A DNA stretch of 64,000 nucleotides, taken from assembly GCA_944326235.1 (NCBI GenBank), contig CALVDH010000008.1, positions 1 through 64,000 on the forward strand, given 5' to 3'. Within the stretch, counting starts at the first letter, position 1, and each line of letters starts with the position of its first letter. Both the position numbers and the translations under genes were made by a program. Under the pieces are notes generated by a model that saw nothing but the letters and a program-made list of their open reading frames with translations, was not told where the DNA came from and did not search any database. Positions 1 through 9,283 of the stretch are shown piece after piece. This stretch comes from an uncultured Bacteroidales bacterium (lineage in GTDB: Bacteria; Bacteroidota; Bacteroidia; Bacteroidales; UBA932).

Positions 1-49
1 AAGCCTGCCGCTAGCGTTCATCCTGAGCCAGGATCAAACTCTTCATTGT
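1..49 (-). rRNA. 16S rRNA gene, 5' end only
   Basis: The reverse complement starts with the conserved 16S 5' end, including the universal 27F primer region (AGAGTTTGATCCTGGCTCAG) followed by the GATGAACGCTAGCGGCAGG stretch usual in Bacteroidota. Only about the first 49 nt of the gene lie in the window; the rest runs off the left edge. The mature 5' end is placed at about 49 by analogy. Bases 50-232 are the transcribed leader between the promoter at 233-264 and the rRNA; I see no gene in them. Confidence 0.96.
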
Positions 50-232
50 ATATGTTTTTATCTCTAAGCTTGTCCTGTATCACCTTAATTTCAAAGAAAC
101 TAACGCTACTCTTTTCTTGGTACTTTGCTTGTACTTGTTCTTCAATATTTCAATCAACTTCTATGCTTCCGTGTCACACTCTCAATCTCTCTTCATTCAG
201 TCTTCATCGTGTTTCCTTTTCGAAAGCGGGTG

Positions 233-264
233 CAAAGATATGGCGAGTTTTTTTATCCTCCAAA
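233..264 (-). promoter_or_regulatory. rRNA operon promoter, Bacteroidota type
   Basis: On the minus strand TTTG (261-264) is followed after 20 nt by TATCTTTG (233-240), an exact match to the Bacteroidota -33/-7 consensus. Just upstream (265-303) is a nearly pure A/T block with long T and A runs that would act as an UP-like element. The predicted start is near 228, giving a leader of roughly 180 nt before 16S. No other feature competes for this site. Confidence 0.85.
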
Positions 265-320
265 TTTTTTTGCAACTTTTTTTTAAAAATTTTTTAATAA
301 AATTTTAAAGTCGCTGATTA

Positions 321-1874
321 TCAAGATAATTTCTCTCCATCTTTTTTTGCCCACTCAAAATCCAGAATAGCCATATTCTCGGAAGCCGACACCACTATGG
401 CTACTCCATACTTTTTCTTCCACCGCCTTACGATGGAACTGAACATCCCCTTAGTGAGGTAGGCCTCCACAAGAGGATTGACGGTAAGGTGGAACGATCT
501 CACACCTTTCTCCTTTACATAAAAGGCAAGCTGCCTCTCGATATTCTCATCTATAAGAATACTGGACGTTATCTTCCCGGTACCGCCACAGGCCGGACAG
601 GTCTCTGCGGTCTCTATCTCCGTAGCGGGACGCACCCTCTGACGGGTAATCTGCATAAGACCGAACTTCGTCAGCGGAAGAATGTTGTGCTTGGCTCTGT
701 CCGAAGCCATAAGCTCCTGCATCTTCTTATGCAGGGCATTCTTATGCTCTCCCAGGTCCATATCTATGAAGTCCACTATTATAATACCGCCCATGTCCCG
801 GAGCTTGAGCTGACGGGCGATCTCCTCCGCGGCGACGCAATTGACATCAAAGGCATTCTGCTCCTGGTCCTTGCCTGTCTTGACACGTGTGCCGCTGTTT
901 ACATCCACAACATGCATGGCCTCAGTATGCTCTATCACCAGATAGGCACCCTGACGCATAGGCACGACCTTTCCGAACGAGGACTTTATCTGCCTGGTGA
1001 CATCAAAATGGTCCATGATAGGCTCATGTCCCTTATACAGCTTAACTATCTTCTCATGGTCCGGAAGTATAGTGGATATATACTCCCTCACTTCATGGTA
1101 GACAGTCTCATCATTCACATAAATATTTGTGAACGTGTCATTTAACAGATCCCGCAGGATCGTGGTAGTCTTACTGTTCTCCTTGAAGAGAAGCTGAGGC
1201 ATCTTCCTGGTCGCCATTTTGGGCCAGGACTCCTCCCACTTGCGGATCAGGAGGCGGAGCTCCGCATCCAGGACTGCGGCATTCTTACCCTCGGCTGCAG
1301 TACGGATAATGGCACCGTAATTTGTCGGCAGTATGCTGTAAAGCAGACGCTCAAGGCGTTTCTTCTCCTCCTTGGAAGAGATTTTCTGCGATACGCTTAT
1401 CTTGTCTCCGAAGGGAAGCAGGACTATATTGCGTCCCGCAATTGAAATCTCGCCGGTAAGCCGTGAGCCCTTAGTTGAAATGGGCTCCTTTACAATCTGA
1501 ACTACTATCGGCTGCCCAGGCTTGAGCACGTTCTCGATCTTCCCTTCCTTCTCCAGGATATGACTGATATCTACTGAAGAATAAAACTGCTTGAAATCCC
1601 TGTTGGGATTAATCTGCTTGACAAAATTGTCGAATGCTTTAAAATTCAGGCCGAGATCCAGATAATGGACGAAAGCGTCTTTCTTGTCTCCTATGTCCAC
1701 GAAAGCCGCATTCAGGGTAGGAATGAGCTTCTTGACCTTCCCCAAGTACACATCTCTCAAAGAAAAAGCCCTCTCGGTATTGTCCTCCTTGTTGAGTTCC
1801 ACCAGCCGGTGATCTTCGAGAAGGGCTATCACAGTCTCCTTTAGTCTAACATCTATTATCAGGTTTCTTTCCAT
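321..1874 (-). CDS. rng: Ribonuclease G (RNase E/G family)
   Basis: A 517-residue endoribonuclease of the RNase E/G family, which cuts single-stranded AU-rich RNA and matures 16S rRNA 5' ends. An S1 RNA-binding domain (about 37-130) leads into the catalytic core. The metal-binding aspartates are D324 in VVDVNSG and D368 in IIIVDFID, and the zinc-link cysteines are C426 and C429 in CPACGG. Length fits RNase G; there is no long RNase E-type C-terminal scaffold. The start is the ATG at 1874, which gives the conserved MERNLIIDV N-terminus. It lies downstream of HU and the small COX24-like gene on the same strand, but a terminator-like hairpin with a T tract ends only 8 nt before its ATG, so expression probably needs read-through or is attenuated. 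Confidence 0.95.
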   Translation of the reverse strand: MERNLIIDVRLKETVIALLEDHRLVELNKEDNTERAFSLRDVYLGKVKKLIPTLNAAFVDIGDKKDAFVHYLDLGLNFKAFDNFVKQINPNRDFKQFYSSVDISHILEKEGKIENVLKPGQPIVVQIVKEPISTKGSRLTGEISIAGRNIVLLPFGDKISVSQKISSKEEKKRLERLLYSILPTNYGAIIRTAAEGKNAAVLDAELRLLIRKWEESWPKMATRKMPQLLFKENSKTTTILRDLLNDTFTNIYVNDETVYHEVREYISTILPDHEKIVKLYKGHEPIMDHFDVTRQIKSSFGKVVPMRQGAYLVIEHTEAMHVVDVNSGTRVKTGKDQEQNAFDVNCVAAEEIARQLKLRDMGGIIIVDFIDMDLGEHKNALHKKMQELMASDRAKHNILPLTKFGLMQITRQRVRPATEIETAETCPACGGTGKITSSILIDENIERQLAFYVKEKGVRSFHLTVNPLVEAYLTKGMFSSIVRRWKKKYGVAIVVSASENMAILDFEWAKKDGEKLS

Positions 1875-1882
1875 CGCAATCT

Positions 1883-1922
1883 AAAAAAAAAATCTAAAGC
1901 GGTTCATTAACGCTTTAGATTT
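1883..1922 (-). terminator. Rho-independent terminator or attenuator before rng
   Basis: A perfect 12-bp stem (AAATCTAAAGCG at 1890-1901 with CGCTTTAGATTT at 1911-1922) and 9-nt loop is followed on the minus strand by a run of T (1883-1890). It would end the HU/COX24-like transcript. No promoter is visible between it and the rng ATG at 1874, so it may also act as an attenuator or 5' UTR hairpin of rng. Confidence 0.85.
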
Positions 1923-1941
1923 AAGTAGCTGAGAATGGCCG

Positions 1942-2031
1942 CTATCTCTTCTTATGTCTGTTCTTGCGCAGGCGTTTCTTACGCTTGTGCGTAGCCATTT
2001 TATGTCTTTTTCTCTTCTTTCCGCTAGGCAT
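1942..2031 (-). CDS. Small basic AURKAIP1/COX24-like (bS22/mS38-type) protein
   Basis: A 29-codon gene reading MPSGKKRKRHKMATHKRKK and ending RLRKNRHKKR. More than half of the residues are K, R or H, and the motif KMATHKRKKRLRKNRHK fits the AURKAIP1/COX24 C-terminal domain family, whose members include mitoribosomal mS38 and the small actinobacterial bS22 protein. It is therefore likely a small-subunit ribosomal protein. It sits 8 bp after HU on the same strand and ends before a strong hairpin, so HU and this gene form one transcript. The family call is from recalled sequence patterns; the ribosomal role is inferred. Confidence 0.8.
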   Translation of the reverse strand: MPSGKKRKRHKMATHKRKKRLRKNRHKKR

Positions 2032-2039
2032 AGCTCTAA

Positions 2040-2327
2040 TTATTTATTAATGTTTGTCTTAACTAAGTTCAGGAATGTTTTGGAAGGCTTGAAGGCAGGG
2101 ATATAGTGCTCAGGTATCACGATGGTCTTCTGCTTCGAGATATTGCGGGCAGTCTTCTGAGCGCGCTTCTTAGCTGTGAAGCTGCCGAAACCGCGGAGAT
2201 ACACGCTGTTATCCTTTGAAACAGAATCCTTGACTGTCTCCATAAAAGCTTCTACGACCTTCTGTACGTTGAGTTTTTCAAGTCCTGTAGCTTTGGCTAC
2301 TTCATTTACGATATCAGCTTTTGTCAT
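2040..2327 (-). CDS. hup: HU family DNA-binding protein
   Basis: A 95-residue HU/IHF protein, a dimeric nucleoid-associated DNA-bending protein. It shows the family layout: N-terminal helices (MTKADIVNEVAKATGL), the LRGFGSF turn before the beta-arm, and a basic arm containing KKRAQKTARNI. The C-terminus, PAFKPSKTFLNLV, is the usual HU ending with a short extension. A consensus promoter lies at 2379-2409, and the COX24-like gene follows 8 bp downstream. Length is standard. Confidence 0.95.
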   Translation of the reverse strand: MTKADIVNEVAKATGLEKLNVQKVVEAFMETVKDSVSKDNSVYLRGFGSFTAKKRAQKTARNISKQKTIVIPEHYIPAFKPSKTFLNLVKTNINK

Positions 2328-2378
2328 TTCTGTAATATATTAATGTTACTAATAATCACTTGCGTGAAATTCAGAGTG

Positions 2379-2409
2379 CAAAAGTATTCTTATTTTCGAC
2401 ATTTACAAA
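2379..2409 (-). promoter_or_regulatory. Promoter of HU-COX24-like operon
   Basis: The minus strand has TTTG (2406-2409), 19 nt, then TACTTTTG (2379-2386), a full Bacteroidota consensus. The start would be about 2374, giving a leader of roughly 45 nt to the HU ATG. Confidence 0.8.
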
Positions 2410-2438
2410 ATATTATTGCACTTTTTTACATATTTTTT

Positions 2439-2470
2439 TTTGGCACAATCATTGACTATAACTACTTCTG
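2439..2470 (+). promoter_or_regulatory. Probable lon promoter
   Basis: TTTG (2439-2442), 20 nt, then TACTTCTG (2463-2470), one mismatch to TAnnTTTG. It gives a leader of about 85 nt to the lon ATG. It lies in the divergent HU/lon gap of 232 bp, which otherwise holds no gene. Confidence 0.6.
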
Positions 2471-2559
2471 CCGGACGCAAACGGCCCGAACAGCCGCATC
2501 CTGCCAAAATGGCATAACCGTACTGCGCCCGGCTGACACAAATAGAAGGAAAGACAATT

Positions 2560-4965
2560 ATGAAGCAGACAATAGAAGAATTATTCAGCCCCGCATCCGG
2601 AGAAGTGAATATAGTCCCGGTAGTCAGCATCGACACTGTGCAGAAACTGAACGAGAGCGAGCTTCCGGACATCCTGCCGGTACTTGCCCTCCGCAACGCA
2701 GTCCTTTTCCCCTCCACGGTCACCCCTATTTCCATCGGAAGGGAGAAATCCATCAAGCTGGTCAGGGACGTATACAAGTCCAGCAAGATCCTGGCAGCCA
2801 TCTCCCAGCGGGACATCAACGTGGAGGATCCCTCGCTGATAGACCTATATAATATAGGTACGCTGGCACGCATCATCAAGATCATTGAGATGCCGGACGG
2901 CACCATAACAGCCATACTCCAGGGCCTGAAGCGCCTGCGTCCCATAGAGCAGACCGCCTCTGAGCCCTACATGTTCGCCAGGATCAAATACCTGGAGGAC
3001 ACCATGCCCAAGAAAAACGACAAGGAAATGAGCTCCCTGACAGGCTCCGTCAAGGATCTGGCCCTGCACATCATCAAGCTCTCCCCTCACCTGCCGACAG
3101 AAGCCTCGTTCGCCATCAAGAACATTGAGGGCGACGAATTCCTGATCAACTTCATCGCCTCCAGCATCGAGTTCGAGGATCCCATGGAGAAGATCAAGCT
3201 GCTCGAGGAAGGCAATCTCAAAATCAGGGCAATGAAACTGGTTGAGATGCTGAACCGTCAGATAGAGATACTCAAGCTCAAGGACGACATACAGCGCAAG
3301 GTCCGCACCGAGATGGACCAGCAGCAGAGAGAGTACTACCTGAACAATCAGCTCCGTACCATCCAGGAAGAGCTCGGTATGGACGAGGCCCAGGATATCG
3401 ACGAGCTGCGCCAGAAGGCCAAGAAGAAAAATTGGCCCGAATCCGTGGCCAAGACCTTCGAGAGCGAGGTCCGCAAGCTCGAGCGTTCCAATCCCAACTC
3501 CCCCGACTACAACATCCAGTACCAGTACATCCAGTTCATCCTGGACCTGCCCTGGGGAGATATGACCAAGGACAATCTGGACCTCAAGCACGCCCAGAAA
3601 GTCCTGGACAAGGACCATTTCGGTCTGGAGACAGTCAAGGAGAGGATAATCGAGTACCTCGCAGTGCTGAAGCTCAAGGGCGACATGAAGTCCCCCATCA
3701 TCTGCCTCTACGGCCCTCCGGGAGTCGGCAAGACCTCTCTGGGCAAATCCATAGCCAAGGCCCTGGGCCGCAAGTACCAGCGCATCTCCCTCGGCGGACT
3801 GCACGACGAGTCGGAGATAAGAGGCCACCGCAGGACCTACATCGGTGCGATGCCAGGACGTATCCTCCAGAGCATCAACCGCGCCGGCAGCTCCAACCCG
3901 GTAATCGTCCTCGACGAGATAGACAAGGTCAGCCAGGACTACAAGGGAGACCCCTCCTACGCCCTGCTGGAAGTGCTCGACCCCGAACAGAACAACGCCT
4001 TCCACGACAACTACCTCGACATCGACTACGACCTCTCGAAGGTGCTCTTCATCACCACGGCCAACAACATCAGCACCATCCACCCCGCCCTGCGCGATCG
4101 TATGGAGATGATATCCGTATCCGGATACCTGGCCGAGGAGAAAGTCAGCATCGCCCAGGGCTACCTGATACCCAAGCAGCTTGAGGCCCACGGCCTGAAG
4201 AAGAGCCAGGTACGCTTCCTCAAGGGCTCGATTGAGAAGATAATCGACGAGTACACCCGCGAGTCCGGTGTCAGGGGACTGGACCGGCAGATAGCCAAGA
4301 TAGCCCGTATCTCCGCCCGCAAGATAGCCACCGGCGAGACCGCGAAAGTCAGCGTCACACCCGAGGTCGTCTCGGAGTTCCTCGGCCTTCCGACCAACTT
4401 CCACGACCTTCAGAAGGGCAATGAGGCCCCCGGCGTGGTCACAGGCCTGGCCTGGACAGAGAACGGCGGTGAAATCCTCTTCATAGAATGCTCCGTAAGC
4501 GAGGGCAAGGGCGTCCTCTCCTCGACCGGCAACCTCGGAGACGTGATGAAGGAATCGGCTACCATCGCCTTCCAGTACATCAAGGCCCATCCGGACCTGA
4601 TCGGACTGACCACCGAGGAGATAATGAAGCACGATATCCACATCCACGTCCCGGAAGGAGCAATCCCCAAGGACGGTCCCTCGGCGGGCATCACCATGGT
4701 CAGCGCCATGGCCTCCGCTCTGTCGGGAAAAATGGTCCGCAGCGGCATCGCCATGACAGGCGAGATGACCCTCCGCGGCAAGGTCCTGCCGGTAGGCGGC
4801 ATCAAGGAGAAAATCCTCGCAGCCAAGAGGGCAGGTATCCACACCATCATCCTCTCCAGGCAGAACGAGAAGGATATCAAGGACATCAAGCCCATCTACA
4901 TCGAAGGCCTGGACTTCGTCTACGTGGACAATATCTCCGAGGTTCTGAAATACATCTTCAGTTAA
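2560..4965 (+). CDS. lon: ATP-dependent protease Lon
   Basis: An 801-residue Lon protease that degrades damaged and regulatory proteins in the cytoplasm. The N-terminal LON substrate-binding domain (about 38-235) contains [13 protein letters not shown], followed by a coiled-coil linker, the AAA+ module with Walker A GPPGVGKT (385-392) and Walker [10 protein letters not shown], and the peptidase domain. Catalytic Ser708 lies in GPSAGIT and Lys751 in IKEKILAAK, the usual Ser-Lys dyad 43 residues apart. Length is typical. ung starts 6 bp after the stop, so the two are co-transcribed. A probable promoter is at 2439-2470. Confidence 0.97.
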   Translation: MKQTIEELFSPASGEVNIVPVVSIDTVQKLNESELPDILPVLALRNAVLFPSTVTPISIGREKSIKLVRDVYKSSKILAAISQRDINVEDPSLIDLYNIGTLARIIKIIEMPDGTITAILQGLKRLRPIEQTASEPYMFARIKYLEDTMPKKNDKEMSSLTGSVKDLALHIIKLSPHLPTEASFAIKNIEGDEFLINFIASSIEFEDPMEKIKLLEEGNLKIRAMKLVEMLNRQIEILKLKDDIQRKVRTEMDQQQREYYLNNQLRTIQEELGMDEAQDIDELRQKAKKKNWPESVAKTFESEVRKLERSNPNSPDYNIQYQYIQFILDLPWGDMTKDNLDLKHAQKVLDKDHFGLETVKERIIEYLAVLKLKGDMKSPIICLYGPPGVGKTSLGKSIAKALGRKYQRISLGGLHDESEIRGHRRTYIGAMPGRILQSINRAGSSNPVIVLDEIDKVSQDYKGDPSYALLEVLDPEQNNAFHDNYLDIDYDLSKVLFITTANNISTIHPALRDRMEMISVSGYLAEEKVSIAQGYLIPKQLEAHGLKKSQVRFLKGSIEKIIDEYTRESGVRGLDRQIAKIARISARKIATGETAKVSVTPEVVSEFLGLPTNFHDLQKGNEAPGVVTGLAWTENGGEILFIECSVSEGKGVLSSTGNLGDVMKESATIAFQYIKAHPDLIGLTTEEIMKHDIHIHVPEGAIPKDGPSAGITMVSAMASALSGKMVRSGIAMTGEMTLRGKVLPVGGIKEKILAAKRAGIHTIILSRQNEKDIKDIKPIYIEGLDFVYVDNISEVLKYIFS

Positions 4966-4971
4966 AAGACA

Positions 4972-5634
4972 ATGGAAGTCAGGATAGAAGAATCGTGGAA
5001 AGCGGTGCTCCGGGAAGAGTTCGACAAGGAATATTTCGCCCGGATCGCCGCTTTCCTGCATCAGGAGAAAAGGGATGGTAAGACCATCTACCCTCCCGGA
5101 CCTCTCATTTTCAACGCATTCCAGCTGACACCCTTCGACAGGGTAAAAGTAGTGATCCTGGGCCAGGACCCCTATCATGGTCCCGGCCAGGCCCACGGCC
5201 TGTCATTCTCCGTTCAGGACGGAGTGGCACTGCCGCCCTCCCTCCAGAACATCTACAAGGAGATAGCCGCCGATACCGGCTGCATCCCCCCGTCCAGCGG
5301 CAACCTCGAGCGGTGGGCCCGCCAAGGCGTATTTCTCCTCAATTCTGTCCTGACCGTCAGGGCCGGCTCCCCCACCTCCCACAGCGGAATAGGCTGGCAG
5401 ACTTTCACCGATGCGGTCATCAAGACCATATCCGACCGCAAGGAGTGCGTTGTCTTCATGCTCTGGGGCAATTATGCCCGCAGCAAGAAACCGCTGATAG
5501 ACAGCAACAAGCATTTAATCCTGGAAGCCGCCCATCCCTCTCCCCTGGCCCGCGGGGCCTTCTTCGGCTGCCGCCATTTTTCCAAAGCCAACAATTTCCT
5601 CATAGCCTCCGGACAGACTCCCATTGCCTGGTAG
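4972..5634 (+). CDS. ung: Uracil-DNA glycosylase
   Basis: A 220-residue family-1 uracil-DNA glycosylase, which removes uracil from DNA to start base excision repair. The water-activating Asp66 is in GQDPYHG, the minor-groove loop His188 in HPSPLA, and the uracil-pocket residues are in LLNSVLTV. It starts 6 bp after lon. The start codon gives MEVRIEESWK, the family N-terminus. Its 3' end contains the -33 part of the ugd promoter. Confidence 0.97.
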   Translation: MEVRIEESWKAVLREEFDKEYFARIAAFLHQEKRDGKTIYPPGPLIFNAFQLTPFDRVKVVILGQDPYHGPGQAHGLSFSVQDGVALPPSLQNIYKEIAADTGCIPPSSGNLERWARQGVFLLNSVLTVRAGSPTSHSGIGWQTFTDAVIKTISDRKECVVFMLWGNYARSKKPLIDSNKHLILEAAHPSPLARGAFFGCRHFSKANNFLIASGQTPIAW

Positions 5635-5654
5635 GTTATTTTTTCCTATTTTTG
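5624..5654 (+). promoter_or_regulatory. ugd promoter
   Basis: TTG (5624-5626), 20 nt, TATTTTTG (5647-5654): a full Bacteroidota consensus overlapping the end of ung, about 22 nt upstream of the ugd ATG start region. Confidence 0.7.
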
Positions 5655-5680
5655 ACGGATTTTTAAAACAGACTCTGAAT

Positions 5681-7018
5681 ATGAATATAGCTGTAGTCGG
5701 CAGCGGATACGTAGGACTGGTATCCGGCACATGTTTTGCGGAAATGGGCGCTAACGTATGGTGTGTGGATGTGGATTCCCAGAAAATAGAGAATCTCCGG
5801 AAAGGTATCCTGCCCATTTACGAGGACGGCCTGCAGGATCTGCTGGACAAGAACGTGGCGGACGGTAGGCTGCATTTCGCGACATCGCTCCGGGAGTGCA
5901 TCGACATGGTGGAGATAGTTTTCATCGCAGTAGGGACTCCTCCCAGCGAGGACGGCTCGGCGGATGTGTCCCACGTAATGGATGTTGCGGAGGAATTCGG
6001 AAGATGCATCTCCAGATACACTCTGCTGGTCATGAAAAGCACGGTACCGGTAGGCACATGCTTCAAAGTCCGGGACGCAGTCCGCAGGGAACTGGAGTCC
6101 AGGGGCGCCGACATTCCCTTCGACATAGCCTCCAATCCTGAGTTTCTCAAGGAAGGCGTGGCCATCAAGGATTTCATGACACCGGACAGAGTCGTCATAG
6201 GCATTGAGAGCGACCGCGCCAAATCTCTGATATCCTCTCTCTACCGGCCCTTCCTGCTCAACAACTACCGGGTGATATTCATGGACATACTGTCAGCCGA
6301 GATGACCAAATACGCATCCAACGCGATGCTGGCCACCAGAATCAGTTTCATGAATGAGCTGGCCCGCCTCTGCGAGCTGACCGGAGCCGATGTCAGCAAG
6401 GTGCGCACCGGTATGGCGGCGGACAGCCGGATAGGCTCCAAGTTCCTGTATCCAGGGTGCGGATACGGCGGCTCATGCTTCCCCAAGGACGTAAAGGCCC
6501 TCGTCGGCACAGCGGCCGCCTACGGCTACAGAATGAAAATCATCAGTGCGGTGGAAGAGGTCAATATCGAACAGAAAAGAGTCGTATTCGAAAAGCTCAA
6601 GGAGGCGTTCAACGGCTCCCTGGAAGGCAGGACCATTGCCCTGTGGGGCCTGGCCTTCAAGCCCAGTACCGACGACATGAGGGAGGCGCCGTCCATAGTC
6701 ACCGTATCCCTGCTCAGAAAGGCCGGGGCCAGAATCAGGGTATTCGACCCGGCGGCAATGCAGACGGCCGGGAATATATTCGGAGATACCGTCACCTATT
6801 GCAGCGATATGTACGACGCAGCCACGGGGGCCGATGCAGCAGCACTCCTGACCGAGTGGAAACAGTTCCGGATACCGGACTGGAACAGGCTGAGAACCAT
6901 CATGAAAGGCCACGTCCTGGTAGACGGAAGGAATATCTACAATCCGGAAGAACCGATGTCCGCCGGATTTGACTACTACTGCATAGGCAGCTCTCATGAA
7001 AGTATGAGCAGACGGTAG
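5681..7018 (+). CDS. ugd: UDP-glucose 6-dehydrogenase
   Basis: A 445-residue UDP-glucose/GDP-mannose dehydrogenase family protein that oxidises UDP-glucose to UDP-glucuronate for surface polysaccharides. The NAD-binding Rossmann motif GSGYVGLVSG is at 7-16 and the catalytic Cys266 is in GCGYGGSCFPKD. A C-terminal UDP-binding domain follows, with ALWGLAFKP. I chose the ATG at 5681 over an upstream in-frame ATG at 5624 because MNIAVVGSGYVG is the conserved start and the promoter -7 element lies between the two. The 3' end overlaps the convergent LysE-type gene by 25 bp. Confidence 0.95.
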   Translation: MNIAVVGSGYVGLVSGTCFAEMGANVWCVDVDSQKIENLRKGILPIYEDGLQDLLDKNVADGRLHFATSLRECIDMVEIVFIAVGTPPSEDGSADVSHVMDVAEEFGRCISRYTLLVMKSTVPVGTCFKVRDAVRRELESRGADIPFDIASNPEFLKEGVAIKDFMTPDRVVIGIESDRAKSLISSLYRPFLLNNYRVIFMDILSAEMTKYASNAMLATRISFMNELARLCELTGADVSKVRTGMAADSRIGSKFLYPGCGYGGSCFPKDVKALVGTAAAYGYRMKIISAVEEVNIEQKRVVFEKLKEAFNGSLEGRTIALWGLAFKPSTDDMREAPSIVTVSLLRKAGARIRVFDPAAMQTAGNIFGDTVTYCSDMYDAATGADAAALLTEWKQFRIPDWNRLRTIMKGHVLVDGRNIYNPEEPMSAGFDYYCIGSSHESMSRR

Positions 7019-7635
7019 AGTCCCTCGAAGAGGGAAATCAGGCCCAGGACCATAATAACGACACCGGCCACACGGTTGATCATGATCAGCTGACGCAGAC
7101 GCAGCTTGTTCCTGAACAGGTTGATGGACGTAGACAGTACATGCCACCACAGGGTGGCACCTGCGAACACTCCCGCCAGAGTAACGGCTATCCTTTCCAG
7201 GGGTTCCGCCTCGGAACGGCTGATGCCGATAAAGGCGAAGAGGCCGAGCATGAGGAAGAATGCTCCGGGATTGGTTATTGTCATCAGCACAGTAGAGAAG
7301 AAATCCTGCCAGTAATGCCGGTTGCCGGACTTCACCCTGCGGATCTGCTTGACCGGATTGGTCATGAAGAGCTTTACTCCGAAAATCCCCACTATTATTC
7401 CTCCGGCGATCATCACCAGATACCGGTAGTCTGACAGGAGCTGCTGGACATAGGAGATACTGAGGAGGGCCACCGCCGCAAATATGGTGTCAGACAGCGC
7501 CGCTCCCAGACCGGTTATAAAACCGGAGTTACGTCCCTTGCTGAGAGTCCTCTGGATGCACAGCACCCCTATCGGTCCCAGCGGTACCGACGCGAATAAT
7601 CCGACGATGAGTCCCTTGATCAGTTCCAGCAGCAT
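6994..7635 (-). CDS. LysE/RhtB-family amino-acid exporter
   Basis: A 213-residue inner-membrane protein with about six hydrophobic segments and the LysE family signature at the N-terminus (ASVPLGPIGVLCIQRTL) plus the NPG motif (TITNPGAFF) in the middle. Members export amino acids or related metabolites; the substrate here cannot be read from sequence. It follows the double thioredoxin-fold gene by 4 bp and is probably the last gene of the coaD-thioredoxin-LysE transcript. It overlaps the end of ugd tail to tail. Confidence 0.85.
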   Translation of the reverse strand: MLLELIKGLIVGLFASVPLGPIGVLCIQRTLSKGRNSGFITGLGAALSDTIFAAVALLSISYVQQLLSDYRYLVMIAGGIIVGIFGVKLFMTNPVKQIRRVKSGNRHYWQDFFSTVLMTITNPGAFFLMLGLFAFIGISRSEAEPLERIAVTLAGVFAGATLWWHVLSTSINLFRNKLRLRQLIMINRVAGVVIMVLGLISLFEGLYRLLILS

Positions 7636-7639
7636 AATA

Positions 7640-9283
7640 TCACTGTTCTACAGCGTTTTCTGTTTCTTCCGTTCCCAGATAATACTCAAGCAGCACACTC
7701 AGCACATCCGGATTGATATCCTTGGCCTGGGTCTTTTTCTCCGAGTCCAGCAGATAAATGGCAGGGACATCCAGCAGGTCATATTTGTCGAACATGCCGG
7801 AAGCGCGCTTGCGGTCCCAGAGGTCTGTCCACCCCGCGCCATTGTCCTTCACGGACTTCTTCCACGCCTTGTCCGTTCCGGTATAGACCGCAACGAAATG
7901 AACGTCGGAGGGGTCGTACTGACCGGCCATCTTGACCAGCTCCTTGGTTACTGCGCGGCAGAGGGCACAGTCCAGGCTGTAGAAATACAGCACGGTATAC
8001 TTGGCCTCCACATCGTAGATATGGAATTTTTTATTCTTCAGCGTCCGGAGTTCCAGATCCTCGGCTGGCTCCCCGAGAGGATTACGGTAGAACATCAGCA
8101 CCGCCAGAGCCGTCTGGTCTATGAAATCGGCAGGTGAGTCAAAATCAGCCCTGATGACGCTGCCGTGAGTCTCACCGACATTGGTAAAAGTCACCGTCTC
8201 CCACATCTCCGGCATACTGGCGATATACTTGTTGGCCAGATAAGCGGCTCCCTGCTGGAGAGGATAACTTGAACTCGTCTTAAGATACTGATACAGTGTA
8301 TAGAACAGCTCGTGAAAGAACTCCGGGTTATCCTTGGAGTCCTGGAAAAAAGTATCTATTTCCTTAGTAATCAGCGTTGTATCCGAAGTATTGGCCAAGG
8401 GTGAGAAAATCTGCTCAAATATCATCTCCGTAGGGTTGAGCTGACTTTCCTGCACCTCCACCACCTGGCCCAAGGCCGTAGGAGTAAGGTCCCTGCCGAT
8501 AATCACCCCGTTCCGGTCGAGAAGGAAGAGTTTGGGAGTACTCACCACCCCATACTTGGTTACGAATCCAGAGGTCATGTCCGGATCCCAGAGGTGCGTG
8601 ACACGGACATTGGCAGGAAGGGAAAAAGGGGCGACAGCCCTCTGGATATATCCCATCCAGCGATCCCTGTCATCCTGCGTATAGATCATGTACACGGAGA
8701 AATTGATGCCCGCACTGCTGCGGATCATATACTGCATGAGAGCAGGCGTCGTACGGATGCATCCGGGACATTCGTCATCGTAAAAATACAGAACGGTATA
8801 ATCCTGATCTCCGGGCCGGATATCCACCATCGTACCGGAAGGGTCCTGCAGTGTCAGTTCCGGAGCCTGCATTCCGATGAGAGAACGTCGGTTGGACTCG
8901 GCAAACAACTTTATTTCCAACATCTTCTCCTCATCCGGGATAGTGTAGCCACCATTGATGAAGTAGGTATCGGCAATATATACCGCCACCTCGTCATAAC
9001 CCATAATCTTCGAATTGCGGTAGTAGTTGTACATATAATACGCTATCCTTGCAGTCTCTTCCGGGCTCTTGCCTGTCCGAATGAATGCATCGGCACGGCT
9101 TATTATATCGGACGGCTGCTGACCGTCGAATACCATCATGACCATGTTGATGTCTTCCTGTGTCAGGCCCTGGTCCTGAAGGGTATCAGCGGCTGCAGCA
9201 TCCGTCTGGGCGGAAGCTGCCAGAGGATGGAAAAGCAGGGCGGCTCCTAGCAGGAGCGCGGCTGTGATATTGGATATTCTCAT
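7640..9283 (-). CDS. Secreted protein with two thioredoxin-like domains (DUF5106-like)
   Basis: A 547-residue exported protein. A signal peptide (1-25, ending AASA) is followed by a helical region (about 35-135) resembling the DUF5106-type N-terminus of Bacteroidota thioredoxin-fold proteins. Two thioredoxin/AhpC-like domains come next. The first has Cys172-x-x-Cys175 (CPGC) and a cis-Pro in VSTP (Pro250). The second has Cys439-x-x-Cys442 (CALC) and DVPAIYLLD. Both strands preceding the CxxC read TVLYFY, suggesting duplication. It likely acts in periplasmic thiol redox chemistry. The ATG overlaps the coaD stop (ATGA), so translation is coupled. Confidence 0.75.
   Translation of the reverse strand: MRISNITAALLLGAALLFHPLAASAQTDAAAADTLQDQGLTQEDINMVMMVFDGQQPSDIISRADAFIRTGKSPEETARIAYYMYNYYRNSKIMGYDEVAVYIADTYFINGGYTIPDEEKMLEIKLFAESNRRSLIGMQAPELTLQDPSGTMVDIRPGDQDYTVLYFYDDECPGCIRTTPALMQYMIRSSAGINFSVYMIYTQDDRDRWMGYIQRAVAPFSLPANVRVTHLWDPDMTSGFVTKYGVVSTPKLFLLDRNGVIIGRDLTPTALGQVVEVQESQLNPTEMIFEQIFSPLANTSDTTLITKEIDTFFQDSKDNPEFFHELFYTLYQYLKTSSSYPLQQGAAYLANKYIASMPEMWETVTFTNVGETHGSVIRADFDSPADFIDQTALAVLMFYRNPLGEPAEDLELRTLKNKKFHIYDVEAKYTVLYFYSLDCALCRAVTKELVKMAGQYDPSDVHFVAVYTGTDKAWKKSVKDNGAGWTDLWDRKRASGMFDKYDLLDVPAIYLLDSEKKTQAKDINPDVLSVLLEYYLGTEETENAVEQ

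Noticed and set aside
2845..5196. Long minus-strand ORF of 783 codons opposite lon
   Set aside because: It lies antisense to lon and ung, which are unmistakable. Its protein is low-complexity (G, V, D, L rich), as expected from the reverse frame of a GC-rich gene.
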